Source: VFJQ01 sp044226525
Lineage (GTDB): Bacteria > Verrucomicrobiota > Verrucomicrobiia > Chthoniobacterales > Chthoniobacteraceae
NCBI GenBank assembly: GCA_044226525.1
Contig: JBGAGV010000037.1
Location: 1 to 64,000 of the forward strand
Direction of reading: 5' to 3'
DNA length: 64,000 bases
Positions 1-8,386 of the stretch are shown here, one piece after another (the first letter of the stretch is position 1; every line of letters begins with the position of its first letter). The notes under the pieces are model-generated. The model was given only the letters and a program-made list of their open reading frames with translations, was not told the origin of the DNA and searched no databases. A program made the position numbers and the translations under genes.

Positions 1-151
1 CAGCCTGGGCGAAGCATCAGCTTCAAGCCGATCTGCGTTCTGCAGCATAGATGTCATAGTCCCACGACTACGACATCTACGACTCCCAACCAGGTTTTAT
101 GACCTTATCGCGTCAAGAGGTGCTCCAGCGGACGCTTACCTACTGTCGGCT

Positions 152-1423
152 ATGGGGCCGATTATTATTTGCGACAAATGCACGCTACAGGGGCTCGCGT
201 TACGCGAGTTGAACCTGCTTCGAAAGTATTACTACCTCAACATACCGCCTGTCCTGCTAATCGAGATTCTGGCTGACCTAAAGAAATCCGAAGACCCGGT
301 GAAGGGGCAAGCGGAGGTCCGCAAACTCGCGGCCAAACTCGTTCCGGCCTGTTCCGCCGTTAATACGGATTTCCGGTCTTTGATTCGGCGCGAGCTACTC
401 GGAAGCCCGCTCAAAGCAGATGGTCGACCTGTGTTGTCTGGCGCACAACACGTCCTATCTCCCGAAGGAAAAAGCTCGGTCGTGTTTGACCATACTGGGC
501 CGAACTCGGCGGAAGAAGCTCTACTGCGATGGCAGTGCAGCGCGTTTAATGAAGCAGAAACACTTCTTGCGCAGAGTTGGCGCGAGATCACGAAAGGCAT
601 TGATCTGGAAGGAATGCAGCGGACCCTCCGTAAACAATATTCAAGCCGTCTGAATTTGACGAATCTTGCTGAAACAGCCAATCATGCCGACGACCTAATT
701 GCCTCCGCCAACGGCGAGTCAGCGAACGCGAAGGAATTGCTCCTTTGGTTCATCCGGGATGCAGGCATTCCGTCGACCGATCTGGAAGTTGTCATTCAAC
801 AAATTTGCGATTCCGAACGCTTTGGCCTTGAAGCACGGCTTCCTTACACAACCTATTGTCTGCGGCTGGCGTTGATCTTTCATTTTGGACTGGCATTCCG
901 CCTGATCGGAACGCGCTCCACAAATCGAGTGGACTTGGAATACCTCTACTATGTTCCGTTCGGAAACGCGTTTTCTACAGGCGATAACCAGTTGGCCATT
1001 CTCGCGCAGCACGCCGTTCGGGACAATCAAATGTTCATTCCATCGAATGTATTGAAGACAGACCTTCGGCAGATCGTAGCGCGTATGGATTCAATGGCGG
1101 AGGATGAAAGAGCGATGGAGGTGGAGAAAACCGGACCGCCTGAAAATGACGATTCGGTGACGCACCAGATATGGCGGCGCTTTATGAAACGCGGCTATCG
1201 GGAAAACCCCCGCTTGGAGAAGACCCTTCCTCCGGAAACGTTGAAAAGCATTCTCGATTACTGTGTGAAGAAATTGGAGGGCACGCCAAGCAATCAGCCC
1301 ATACAAACCTCAATCGACGACTGTGATTTTGTCGCACGAAAGCACAACGTGCGGCTAGACGGGCCGTGTATTTGCGGCAGCGATAAGGTTTTTGCAGATT
1401 GCTGTGGAAAGAATGCCGGGTAG
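152..1423 (+). CDS. SEC-C motif protein, possible PIN-like fold
   Basis: Protein of 423 residues whose function I do not recognise. The C-terminus carries a SEC-C zinc motif (CICGSDKVFADCC, about residues 406-418), the small metal-binding knuckle also found at the end of SecA and on many stand-alone proteins. The N-terminus starts with a hydrophobic strand ending in Asp (IIICDKC), followed by an acidic ILADL segment. A later VDLEYLYYVPFGNAFSTGD segment near residue 265 ends in another acidic residue. This spacing of acidic residues at strand ends resembles a PIN-like nuclease, but that is an inference. The ATG at 152 has no strong Shine-Dalgarno, and the start could lie upstream if the gene begins before the legible part of the window. 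It lies in the lower-GC accessory stretch next to a broken gene and an IS element. Confidence 0.6.
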   Translation: MGPIIICDKCTLQGLALRELNLLRKYYYLNIPPVLLIEILADLKKSEDPVKGQAEVRKLAAKLVPACSAVNTDFRSLIRRELLGSPLKADGRPVLSGAQHVLSPEGKSSVVFDHTGPNSAEEALLRWQCSAFNEAETLLAQSWREITKGIDLEGMQRTLRKQYSSRLNLTNLAETANHADDLIASANGESANAKELLLWFIRDAGIPSTDLEVVIQQICDSERFGLEARLPYTTYCLRLALIFHFGLAFRLIGTRSTNRVDLEYLYYVPFGNAFSTGDNQLAILAQHAVRDNQMFIPSNVLKTDLRQIVARMDSMAEDERAMEVEKTGPPENDDSVTHQIWRRFMKRGYRENPRLEKTLPPETLKSILDYCVKKLEGTPSNQPIQTSIDDCDFVARKHNVRLDGPCICGSDKVFADCCGKNAG

Positions 1424-1517
1424 CCTCACCCAACGCGCACACCGACAGTTCACTTTTCTGGGTCGCTCTGCAAATCAGTGCAGTGCAGTTTCGTAAAGCG
1501 AGTATGATCTTCGTTCC

Positions 1518-1982
1518 ATGGCATTTGCATTTCCAACTGATGTCGCGAAACTGATTGTGGCGCGTTGGCCACACGTCCGCTTCAACGAAGGAGCGAGTGC
1601 GACTCCGCCTCTGGAGTCACTTATCGATCTTTTGAATGCTTGTTTCTTCGCGAGCCTCAAGCGCGAGGAGGGGCGTTTGACCCGCTTTACACTCGCCCGA
1701 TGCAGCCAGTCGAAATTGGAGAGAATCGCTTTTCGGTTCAGCAAATACACGAAATGCGGTGATCTTTTTCGTTTCGACGCCCCGCGGAAGGTCACCTGTG
1801 ACGAGTTGATGCGAATCGCTCAAGCATGTGAGCCGGAAAAGACGCTTCTTTTGGTGCAGCCGGACGATGGTGGGGAGTTTGAATTATGGGGCCTCATTGA
1901 CGTGGGCCGTGATAGTGGTGTCGGTTCCCCGAGTCGCAAATCTCCGGCTTCTACCTTCTGGCCAAAATTACCCACGCCGTAA
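1518..1982 (+). pseudogene. Truncated DACNV-like sensor-domain gene, 5' part
   Basis: The first ~130 residues resemble the DACNV-type putative sensor domain found in nucleotide-signalling proteins: a PTDVAKLIVARWP start, a helical segment with FFASLKREEGR, a DELMRIAQACEPEKTLLLV stretch, and an ELWGLIDVG strand. After about base 1912 the frame turns into low-complexity sequence and stops at 1982. The next frame (open from 1916) continues with a plausible protein tail, so a frameshift near 1910-1930 is likely, or two fragments are joined. DACNV proteins normally continue well beyond this point, so the gene looks non-functional. The family call rests on pattern recognition and is moderate; the truncation is seen directly. 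Confidence 0.45.
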
Positions 1983-2167
1983 AGGACTTCTCAATCGCAC
2001 GCTCCCTTGCCTCCACGCTCGTGAATATCGGTCGCATCGCGGCGGGTGGGATCGACGAACGCTCGGAACGTGGCGTCCGGACATTGGTCCTTCATGGTGT
2101 GATTGAGCGAACCGGGCGTAACACATATGTTGTCACCGAACCTTATCGACGCGCCCTCGAAAGATGA
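1916..2167 (+). pseudogene. Gene tail interrupted by the IS element
   Basis: Frame-2 coding remnant that lacks its own start, since a stop lies just upstream at 1913-1915. It reads SGFYLLAKITHAVKDFSIAR and on to GVIERTGRNTYVVTEPYRRALE, which looks like a helical segment followed by a winged-helix-like end. The frame runs into the left end of the IS256-family insertion and stops only because of IS bases at 2165-2167. If the IS and one target-site copy are removed, the frame continues from 3621 for about 20 codons to a natural TGA at 3681-3683. So the element sits near the 3' end of a former gene, perhaps the same gene as the DACNV-like fragment. I cannot name this tail. Confidence 0.45.
2154..2162. 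repeat. Left copy of 9-bp target-site duplication
   Basis: The sequence CCCTCGAAA occurs here and again at 3613-3621, directly flanking the IS256-family element. IS256-family transposition usually duplicates 8-9 bp, so this fits a simple insertion without later rearrangement. Confidence 0.85.
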
Positions 2168-3612
2168 CGTAGGGAAAGTTTCGCACTTTCGGTCTGAGGC
2201 AGGCCGGAGGAAGGCAAAGCAAGCCGAAAACATGAACGACGAAACGAAGAACAACCAAGCCGAGGCGAAAATCATCTCGATCGATGAGGGGAAGGTGCGT
2301 GCGCATCTGGATGGAGTGGTGCGGGAGGCGGTGGAAGAGACGCTCAACCAGCTGCTGGAGGCAGAGGCCGAACAGTTGTGCGGAGCCAAGCGCTACGAGC
2401 GCAGTGCGGAACGAGTCGATACGCGGGCCGGCAGCTACGAACGCAAGCTGCACACCAAAGCCGGCGAGGTGAAGCTGCAGGTGCCCAAGCTGAGGACCTT
2501 GCCGTTCGAGACGGCGATCATCGAGCGCTACAAGCGACGGGAGTCGAGCGTGGAGGAAGCGCTGATGGAGATGTATCTGGCTGGGGTGAGCGTGAGGCGA
2601 GTCGAGGATATCACCGAAGCGCTGTGGGGCACGAAGGTGAGCCCGAGCCTGGTGAGCGACCTGAACCAGAAGATCTACGTGCAGATCGAAGCGTGGCGGC
2701 GGCAGCCGTTAAGCGGAGAGTATGCCTACGTGTATGTGGACGGGATGTGGTTGAAGCGCAGCTGGGGCGGCGAGGTGCGCAACGTGAGTGTGCTGATCGC
2801 CGTCGGCGTGAACGCGGAGGGGTATCGGGAAGTGCTGGCGGTGGCCGAGGGGAGCAAGGAGGACAAAGCGAGCTGGGAGCAGTTCCTGCGTGGGCTCAAA
2901 GAACGCGGCCTGGCTGGAGTGAAGCTGTTCATCAGCGACAAGTGCCTCGGGTTCGTGGAGAGCGTGGCGGACTTTTACCCCGAAGCGAAGTGGCAGCGGT
3001 GCGTGGTGCACTGGTATCGCAACGTGTGGACGGCAGTGCCGAGCGGGAAGGTCAAGGAAGTGGCGGCGATGCTCAAAGCGATCCACGCGCAGGAAGACCT
3101 GGAAGCGGCTCGAGGTAAAGCGAGCGCGGTGGTGAGCAAGCTGCGAGAGATGATGCTCAAGGCAGCGGCCGAGGTAGTGGAGCAAGGCGTCGAAGAGACG
3201 CTGAGCTATATGAGCTACCCGCGAGAGCACTGGCGCAACCTGCGCACGAACAATCCGCTGGAGCGAGTGATCCGAGAGATCCGGAGGCGGACGCGAGTCG
3301 TGGGAGCGTTCCCCGATGGACAGAGTGCTTTGATGCTAGTCGCAGCGCGGCTGCGGCACATCGCCGGGACCAAATGGGGCAGCAAGCGCTACATGGATAT
3401 GAACCGGCTGCGTATGACCATGACCGATACCGCCAGCCAAAGCGCGGCCTAAGCTTCCTCAGAACACGCCCGCCATGGTCCCACCACCGGCACCGGTTCG
3501 GGGGGAACATGGCGGGCGCTCTAACCCAAAACAAACCAACACCAAAAACCAAAACACAGCCCAAGCCTTCCTTCGGTCCTCAAACCAAAGTGCGAAAGAA
3601 TCTGGACACTAC
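2163..3612 (+). mobile_element. IS256-family insertion sequence, complete
   Basis: Element of about 1,450 bp bounded by the 9-bp direct repeat CCCTCGAAA. The imperfect terminal inverted repeats share TTTCGCACTTT at 2179-2189 with its complement AAAGTGCGAAA at 3587-3597. They also share an inner GGAAGGC (about 2209-2215) with GCCTTCC (3565-3571). The core match lies 16 nt from the left end and 15 nt from the right end, so the outer ~15 bp are degenerate or one base is inserted. It carries a single transposase gene with no visible frameshift. The intact target duplication suggests a fairly recent insertion. Confidence 0.88.
2232..3452 (+). CDS. IS256-family (mutator type) transposase
   Basis: DDE transposase that moves the surrounding element by cut and paste. 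I chose the ATG at 2232 (MNDETKNNQAEAK), giving 406 residues, near the usual family length; the longer frame from 2103 would run through the left inverted repeat and the target duplication. Family landmarks are visible: an N-terminal AHLDGVVREAVEETLNQLLE helix region, the R-x-D-x-R-x-G-x-Y-x-R segment typical of mutator transposases, the first catalytic Asp in YVYVDGMW, the second in ISDKCLGF, the C/H-containing QRCVVHWYRNV, and the catalytic Glu in TNNPLERVIREIRRRTRVVG. The frame is intact, so the enzyme may be active. Confidence 0.95.
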   Translation: MNDETKNNQAEAKIISIDEGKVRAHLDGVVREAVEETLNQLLEAEAEQLCGAKRYERSAERVDTRAGSYERKLHTKAGEVKLQVPKLRTLPFETAIIERYKRRESSVEEALMEMYLAGVSVRRVEDITEALWGTKVSPSLVSDLNQKIYVQIEAWRRQPLSGEYAYVYVDGMWLKRSWGGEVRNVSVLIAVGVNAEGYREVLAVAEGSKEDKASWEQFLRGLKERGLAGVKLFISDKCLGFVESVADFYPEAKWQRCVVHWYRNVWTAVPSGKVKEVAAMLKAIHAQEDLEAARGKASAVVSKLREMMLKAAAEVVEQGVEETLSYMSYPREHWRNLRTNNPLERVIREIRRRTRVVGAFPDGQSALMLVAARLRHIAGTKWGSKRYMDMNRLRMTMTDTASQSAA

Positions 3613-3621
3613 CCCTCGAAA
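3613..3621. repeat. Right copy of 9-bp target-site duplication
   Basis: CCCTCGAAA, identical to 2154-2162, immediately outside the right inverted repeat of the IS. It marks the exact junction and allows the pre-insertion sequence to be rebuilt. The interrupted reading frame then continues to a stop at 3681-3683. Confidence 0.85.
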
Positions 3622-3683
3622 CGCTGCAAATTCATGCAAACGCTCCTCTGCTCATTTATGGGCGAAGGCGCCGCACTCCTTGA

Positions 3684-4045
3684 CCTTTCCAAATTCATGG
3701 GTGCGGAGTGCCTTATCGGATACAACGCACTCAAGGGCGCTGTCCGAGCGTTACAAAAGGCGCCCTACGGGAATGTATTCTCCGGAGTCTACTTCATACG
3801 GCCCGTCCAAATATTGCATAAGGGGCGCAATCAAAGCATCCGTTTGATGCTCGCACAATCAAAGCAACGCCGCGACCGCGATCACGCGGAGATCAAAGAG
3901 GGTTAGCAACGGAAAGCTGGGGCGAAAGGAGTAATCATCTGCGGGACATGTGCACCGCTGAAGTCGGAGAAAACTGACGCGACAACCCAAGCCCCGCCAC
4001 AAACCCTTCGACCAACTCTGCCAGTGGCTCAAAAATTGTGTTCGG
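3684..4045. other. Gene-free stretch right of the IS
   Basis: About 360 bp between the end of the interrupted gene and the CHAT-like gene. A 143-codon + frame crosses part of it, but it begins inside the IS, runs through the right inverted repeat and shows no recognisable protein character. I see no convincing gene, RNA or terminator here. Confidence 0.5.
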
Positions 4046-5116
4046 TCACTCCGCTAGCGGCTTGTTTGAAATTGCCACTACACAGATTCCGCCGGACGCT
4101 CCTGAGGTCCAAATCGCGCCCGTAATTACCGTGTTTCTGATGCGCGATGTTCTCAACGTTTTTCTCATCGCTTCAGATATCTCCGCCATCTTGATTTCCC
4201 GACCGGATTCAGCACGCAGCGTTTCCGAAGCACTCTGGCACATCTCGACAGCTTCTGAAAGGTCAATTTTTGTCTCTAGGCCCAGATCCCGACTATGGCA
4301 GGTGACTATTAGACAACGCCGTTGGTTTTTTACGGCCAACATATGAATCTCATCAACCGAAACCCTAGTTCCGTCGTTCATCACCAGTTGGGCACCGTTG
4401 TCTGTGCTATGACCGACGATAACAATTAAGTCCCCCTCATGACTGTCCAGAATCTGACCTCGAATTACAGTCAACCCATCGCTGTCCCTACTCAAGGAGA
4501 TAAAATTGTCGATCCGCTCCAACATCGCTTTCGCTCTACCAATTTCGGCCAACTCGCGCTCGCTCGCAGCAGTATTAAAAACTCGTTCGTAAGCGTGTTG
4601 ATCTGGCAACAGTCCAATGAGCTTCATTCGACGAATGCTGTCGGAAGGCGGATTTAAGCCACTAATACTTCGCCTTCGCAATTCGCGCCAGTTTTCTTCC
4701 GCGACGGGTTTTTCTCCGAGTTCCTTTGTCGCTTGTTTCCACGGCTTTCCCTTTTCGATCGGGTCCGCAAGGAACAAGTCTGGAAACCGTTCTTTCAGTT
4801 TCGGTAGCTCCGGAATACCTTTTTCGCTCGCATCTCCAATTTTCGGCCCGGATTTTTCAAATCCTGAAAACTCTCCCGGACGAAATCCTCCAGTAAAACT
4901 ATGCTCTGCTTCCTTCACGCCGTCGTTGCCAATTCTCCAACCGACCCCCTCACTATGTTCGACGGCACGTGCAGCAGTCTTAACGAGATTACCACCCTCA
5001 TGGGCGCAACCTTTCAACCCACCGAGCACAATCATTTTTATCGCGGCAATGAGGCCTACAACGACAGTTCCGCCACCTAAAGTGGCGGCTGCTCCAGCTA
5101 GCTTTTCTTTGCTCAT
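4046..5116 (-). CDS. Membrane-anchored CHAT/caspase-like protein
   Basis: Predicted protein of 356 residues from the ATG at 5116 (MSKEKLAGAAATLGGG); a longer start at 5182 exists but overlaps the upstream gene by 47 bp. Residues 8-36 form one hydrophobic segment, probably a membrane anchor. The middle is hydrophilic and probably a linker. The C-terminal third looks like a CHAT/caspase-hemoglobinase fold: a strand ending in the candidate catalytic His (DLIVIVGHSTDNGAQLVMND, His about 236), then about 37 residues later a strand ending in the candidate catalytic Cys (CLIVTCHSRDLG, Cys about 273). This is the His-Cys dyad order of CHAT proteases. Such proteins are often effectors of conflict or cell-death systems. 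The partner is the small membrane protein 19 bp upstream. The fold assignment is by motif only. Confidence 0.55.
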   Translation of the reverse strand: MSKEKLAGAAATLGGGTVVVGLIAAIKMIVLGGLKGCAHEGGNLVKTAARAVEHSEGVGWRIGNDGVKEAEHSFTGGFRPGEFSGFEKSGPKIGDASEKGIPELPKLKERFPDLFLADPIEKGKPWKQATKELGEKPVAEENWRELRRRSISGLNPPSDSIRRMKLIGLLPDQHAYERVFNTAASERELAEIGRAKAMLERIDNFISLSRDSDGLTVIRGQILDSHEGDLIVIVGHSTDNGAQLVMNDGTRVSVDEIHMLAVKNQRRCLIVTCHSRDLGLETKIDLSEAVEMCQSASETLRAESGREIKMAEISEAMRKTLRTSRIRNTVITGAIWTSGASGGICVVAISNKPLAE

Positions 5117-5135
5117 ATTGTGATGGATTGACCGG

Positions 5136-5486
5136 TTACAAAAAAATGTCTCGGGCGCCGATTTCATCGGATGCACCATCACCCAGTTTAACTGATTTTT
5201 TTGAGGACTTGGCGGCGGCTAGTTCTCGAACGATGGACCGGCATCCGATACCGGTCATAACTAACTGAAGCGGGGTCACGTCTTTACTCGCGGCATGGAT
5301 CGCCCAAGTGATAAAGCCAGATGCTAAGATCATTCCGAAAGCCACAAACCAAAATAGCGGAGAGCGGAGAAGTTTTCCATATTTCCCTGGGGTAAGCTTC
5401 CCCGCGTACTCGTAGAGCTTCAGAAGCTCAGCCGCCAGCGCGCCGCCAGCGCCAATTCCAAAGCTTAACCAAAATGGGGATTGCAC
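5136..5486 (-). CDS. Small two-helix membrane protein
   Basis: Protein of 116 residues of unknown function. Two clear hydrophobic segments are visible: FWLSFGIGAGGALAAELL near residues 4-22 and PLFWFVAFGMILASGFITWA near residues 43-63. A shorter third one follows at PLQLVMTGIG (about 72-81). The C-terminus is charged and lysine-rich. It sits 19 bp upstream of the CHAT-like gene on the same strand, so the two are probably co-transcribed and may act together at the membrane. I know no family for it. Confidence 0.6.
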   Translation of the reverse strand: MQSPFWLSFGIGAGGALAAELLKLYEYAGKLTPGKYGKLLRSPLFWFVAFGMILASGFITWAIHAASKDVTPLQLVMTGIGCRSIVRELAAAKSSKKSVKLGDGASDEIGARDIFL

Positions 5487-6026
5487 ATTTCGCCTCCAGT
5501 GATATTTTCGGGTTCGTCAACCTTGTAGTGCGTTACGCCGGTACCCGCAATCAAAAAGTTCCTCACCCTATTTTTGGCGACAGAAAGAGTAGAATCCGCC
5601 GCGCATGAGCTGAAAGCCGTGCATAGTTTTGGAGGCATGGCGCCAATTCGGGACTTAACTCAGCGCGCTACGCCCCGGTAGGCGCAGTGAAGCTTTCATC
5701 CACCATGCGACGATCACCAAAGCAGGGGGATAACTGTAATACAGCGAAGCAATCGCAGAGTTTGCAGAGTACTGGGTGATTTTAATTGAAAGCGTTTTGG
5801 CTGCAAAACTCGAAATCTCCCTTCGGGGTGGAGGGCAGAAAAAGGTAGTGTGGCAGCCATTTCCGAGGGTGATCACGGCCGTTTGTCCGGCCCACGAATG
5901 TCTTGAACACGATACAGAGACATGGTACAGAACCAGCCGGATCAGGACACTTAACGAGTCTGAAAATGAACGGTTTGCGCGAGGCGGGAGAAATTCCCCT
6001 TACCTCCACCATCCTTCGCTGTGAAC
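5487..6026. other. Gene-free spacer
   Basis: About 540 bp upstream of the small membrane protein and downstream of the GYF_2 gene. Short frames exist on both strands but none shows protein-like composition. It should hold the promoter of the CHAT pair at its left end, but I cannot point to convincing -35 and -10 boxes. It also marks the change from the accessory DNA on the left to the GC-rich chromosome on the right. Confidence 0.4.
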
Positions 6027-7487
6027 TTAGGGGGAGGGCGGGGTTGAGAGATCGGTGTTACCGACAGGCACGGGGACTACGTCCGGGCCGAAACGCACCA
6101 TCACGATGGCGGCATCGGCAGAGACGATGGGGACGACGGCGCCGGCGGGAAGAGTGCTCGTGCCAAACCGGAGCGTGACGGCGGTGGGTTTGGTGATCTT
6201 GACGGTGGTGCGCGGTGCGGGGGTCGAAGGGGTGGTCGGTGGGCTGGAAGGCGCCGGAGCAGGATTGAGGAGTGAGGGGATCGGAGCGGGGGCTGGGGTG
6301 GCGCTGGCGGCGGGAGGGATGGCGGGAGCGGCTTCTGGAATGGCCGGGGGCGTGGCTGGGGCGGGGGAGTTCATCGCGACCGCGGGTGGTGCATCAGCAG
6401 TGGGAGCAGCGGGAGAAGTGGAGGCAGGCGCGGGCGTCGTGGGAGTCTCGGCGGCTAGCTCGGTTTTCGTCGGAGCGGATGACGGGCCAGGGCTCGGCGC
6501 TTCGGAATTCTGCGAGGACATGCCGCCCGTGATGAGGGGGGCTGGGGTGGATGAACCGGTCTCGGACGTCGCGGTGGCAGTTTCCTCGACCGGATGGAGG
6601 AGAGTGGCGAGGTGCTGCTCGTAAAAGGTCTTTGTGCCGTAAAGGGCGGCAAGGAGGATGAGGCCAATGCCGACGCCGCGCAGCATGGCAACGAAGGGCG
6701 AGCGCTTTTTGCGCGGGCGAGTGGCAATGCCGCTGCGTTCCATTTCGTCGGCCGCCTTGGGACCGCCGGGATATTTGAGCTGGCCCTTGGCGGAGAGTTT
6801 GACGAGCTGCGGGAACTTTTCGGCGAGCGCGGCGAAGAGGTAACGCGAGGCATTGGCGCGTTCGTCCCAGCGTGGATGCTGCACATCGAGATAAGCCACG
6901 AGCACCTGGGTGTGGGCCTTGGTGACGTCGTGGAAATATTCGGTGCCTTCTTGCTGGCAGATTTCGAGGAAATGCTGCGCGCGGTTCTCTTTCTTCGCCT
7001 GAATCTCTTCGGTGAAAAGCTCCGGGTGCAGGCGCAGCTTCTCGGTCTCCCAGCGCTTCATCCGGTCCGTCTTGTGCGGATTTTCCGCCGCGGCTTCGAG
7101 CAGGGTGGTGGCACGCCCCTTGGTGAGGTTGCCGGGAAAATCGATGCCGAGGAAGGTGAGAAAGGCTTTCTGCTTCGCGGTGGCAGGCGCAGACCCGTCG
7201 TCCTCGGTTTTTGCGGGCTCCGGCGTTTCCGCCTGGGCCGCTCTCGCGGCAGCCACAGGAGAAAGGAAGGGCTCCGGCGTGGGCGTGGGCGCATCCTTCG
7301 GCGGCGGGGGGAAGATGCCGGACGCGCTCTTCGGGTAGAGCACGCTAGAGAGTGGCTGCCAGTTTGCCAAGCCATCGCGCCAGGCGAAATCGTCCAGCTT
7401 GGCGGCGCCGTCCTTTAGCAGAGTGTGCACTCCTTCCTCGGTGTAAGGACCGGTCTGCTGACCATCGCGCAGAATGTAGATGTCCAT
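6027..7487 (-). CDS. GYF_2-domain protein with Pro/Ala-rich region
   Basis: Protein of 486 residues. The first ~55 residues match the GYF_2 domain (YILRDGQQTGPYTEEGVHTL, then WRDGLANWQPL), a peptide-binding module found N-terminally in many verrucomicrobial and planctomycetal proteins. A Pro/Ala linker follows, then a charged helical region (about 100-265) that may bind partners. A basic segment (RPRKKRSP) precedes one transmembrane helix (FVAMLRGVGIGLILLAALYG, about 268-287). The long C-terminal half is rich in Pro, Ala, Thr and Ser and ends in a short hydrophobic domain (VTLRFGTSTLPAGAVVPIV). This suggests a cytoplasmic GYF head, a single membrane pass and an extended periplasmic arm. The function is unknown. 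Confidence 0.75.
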   Translation of the reverse strand: MDIYILRDGQQTGPYTEEGVHTLLKDGAAKLDDFAWRDGLANWQPLSSVLYPKSASGIFPPPPKDAPTPTPEPFLSPVAAARAAQAETPEPAKTEDDGSAPATAKQKAFLTFLGIDFPGNLTKGRATTLLEAAAENPHKTDRMKRWETEKLRLHPELFTEEIQAKKENRAQHFLEICQQEGTEYFHDVTKAHTQVLVAYLDVQHPRWDERANASRYLFAALAEKFPQLVKLSAKGQLKYPGGPKAADEMERSGIATRPRKKRSPFVAMLRGVGIGLILLAALYGTKTFYEQHLATLLHPVEETATATSETGSSTPAPLITGGMSSQNSEAPSPGPSSAPTKTELAAETPTTPAPASTSPAAPTADAPPAVAMNSPAPATPPAIPEAAPAIPPAASATPAPAPIPSLLNPAPAPSSPPTTPSTPAPRTTVKITKPTAVTLRFGTSTLPAGAVVPIVSADAAIVMVRFGPDVVPVPVGNTDLSTPPSP

Positions 7488-7559
7488 GTGGTTGAAAGCC
7501 GTGGTGTTAATCCCGACAGCGGGGTAATCTTGAGCCGAAAAATGCGGAGCGACGTGCGC

Positions 7560-7775
7560 TCAATCCATACAGCGCGCGCAGGCGCCGCGACCGCACTCAG
7601 GGGGCGGCGTGGGCGTGGCACCCTTGATCTTCACTCCCAATCCGCCGGTGATCACGTGCCGGACGGCTTCGCCGGTCTCGGGATGATGCGTGAACGGCGC
7701 TTTCATGCTCTGCTGTAGCTCGAATCGGCGGATCGGTCTCCGTGAATCGGTCGTCTCGTAGAGATAGGTGGCCAT
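7560..7775 (-). CDS. FmdB-like small protein
   Basis: Small protein of 71 residues from the ATG at 7775 (MATYLYETT); the longer frame upstream has no family support. The start, MATYLYET followed by RRFELQQSMKAPFTHHPETG and VRHVITGGLGVKIKG, follows the layout of FmdB-family putative regulators, which begin M-P-T-Y-E-Y and normally contain a CxxC zinc ribbon. Here the early CxxC is missing, but the C-terminus is Cys-rich (CGRGACARCMD). It may be a divergent FmdB-like protein or one that binds metal only through its tail. It is divergent from the DUF4870 gene. Confidence 0.55.
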   Translation of the reverse strand: MATYLYETTDSRRPIRRFELQQSMKAPFTHHPETGEAVRHVITGGLGVKIKGATPTPPPECGRGACARCMD

Positions 7776-7870
7776 GCGCGGGCGGAGAGTAACTGGAAAC
7801 GGGAGAATGTCGAACGCCGGGGATTTGGTGGTTGCCAGCACGGCGGCACTCGGTCAAAAGGCGCGTCCGT

Positions 7871-8386
7871 ATGCAACCGCCTGATCCTTCGGTTCCGGGC
7901 GGGTCCGAACCGGTCCCGCCTTCTGCGCCCTTCGTGCCTCCGGTGCCTCCGGCACCGCCCAGCGTTCCACCCCCGGATCCTTCAGCGAGCATCCCACCGC
8001 CCCCTCCACCGCCGGCGACACCACCACCCGATCCCGGGGTGCCGCCGCCCGTCGGCTCTACAGACGACAAAACCATGGCGCTCATCGCGCACATCGGCGG
8101 CGGCCTGACGTGCATCGTCGCACCTCTCATCGTGTGGCTGTTAAAAAAGGATCAGGGCGGCTTCGCAGCCGATCAGGCGAAGGAAGCGCTTAATTTTCAG
8201 ATTTCTGTCGGAATCTGCCTCGTGGCACTGATGATCCTGAGTGTGGTGCCGTTTGTCGGCTGCCTCACGGTGGTCGCCATGCCGGTCATCGGCATCGGTT
8301 CGCTGGTGCTCGCCATCGTCGGGGGGATTAAGGCCAACGAAGGCGTCGCCTACCGCTATCCGATCACGCTCCGGCTCGTGAAGTGA
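7871..8386 (+). CDS. DUF4870 (Tic20-like) membrane protein
   Basis: Protein of 171 residues starting at ATG 7871 (MQPPDPSVPGG). The first ~65 residues are almost only Pro with Ser, Val and Gly, a flexible extension. The rest is a DUF4870 domain: DDKTMALIAHIGGGLTCIVAPLIVWLLKKDQ, then QAKEALNFQISVGIC, then two more hydrophobic helices ending in GIKANEGVAYRYPITLRLV. That layout of short helices with the conserved LNFQIS is typical of the family. The domain function is unknown. Its stop codon overlaps the GTG start of the next gene, so the two are probably translationally coupled. Confidence 0.85.
   Translation: MQPPDPSVPGGSEPVPPSAPFVPPVPPAPPSVPPPDPSASIPPPPPPPATPPPDPGVPPPVGSTDDKTMALIAHIGGGLTCIVAPLIVWLLKKDQGGFAADQAKEALNFQISVGICLVALMILSVVPFVGCLTVVAMPVIGIGSLVLAIVGGIKANEGVAYRYPITLRLVK

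Noticed and set aside
3475..3906. 143-codon plus-strand frame at the right end of the IS
   Set aside because: It starts inside the IS, crosses the inverted repeat and the target duplication, and has no recognisable composition.
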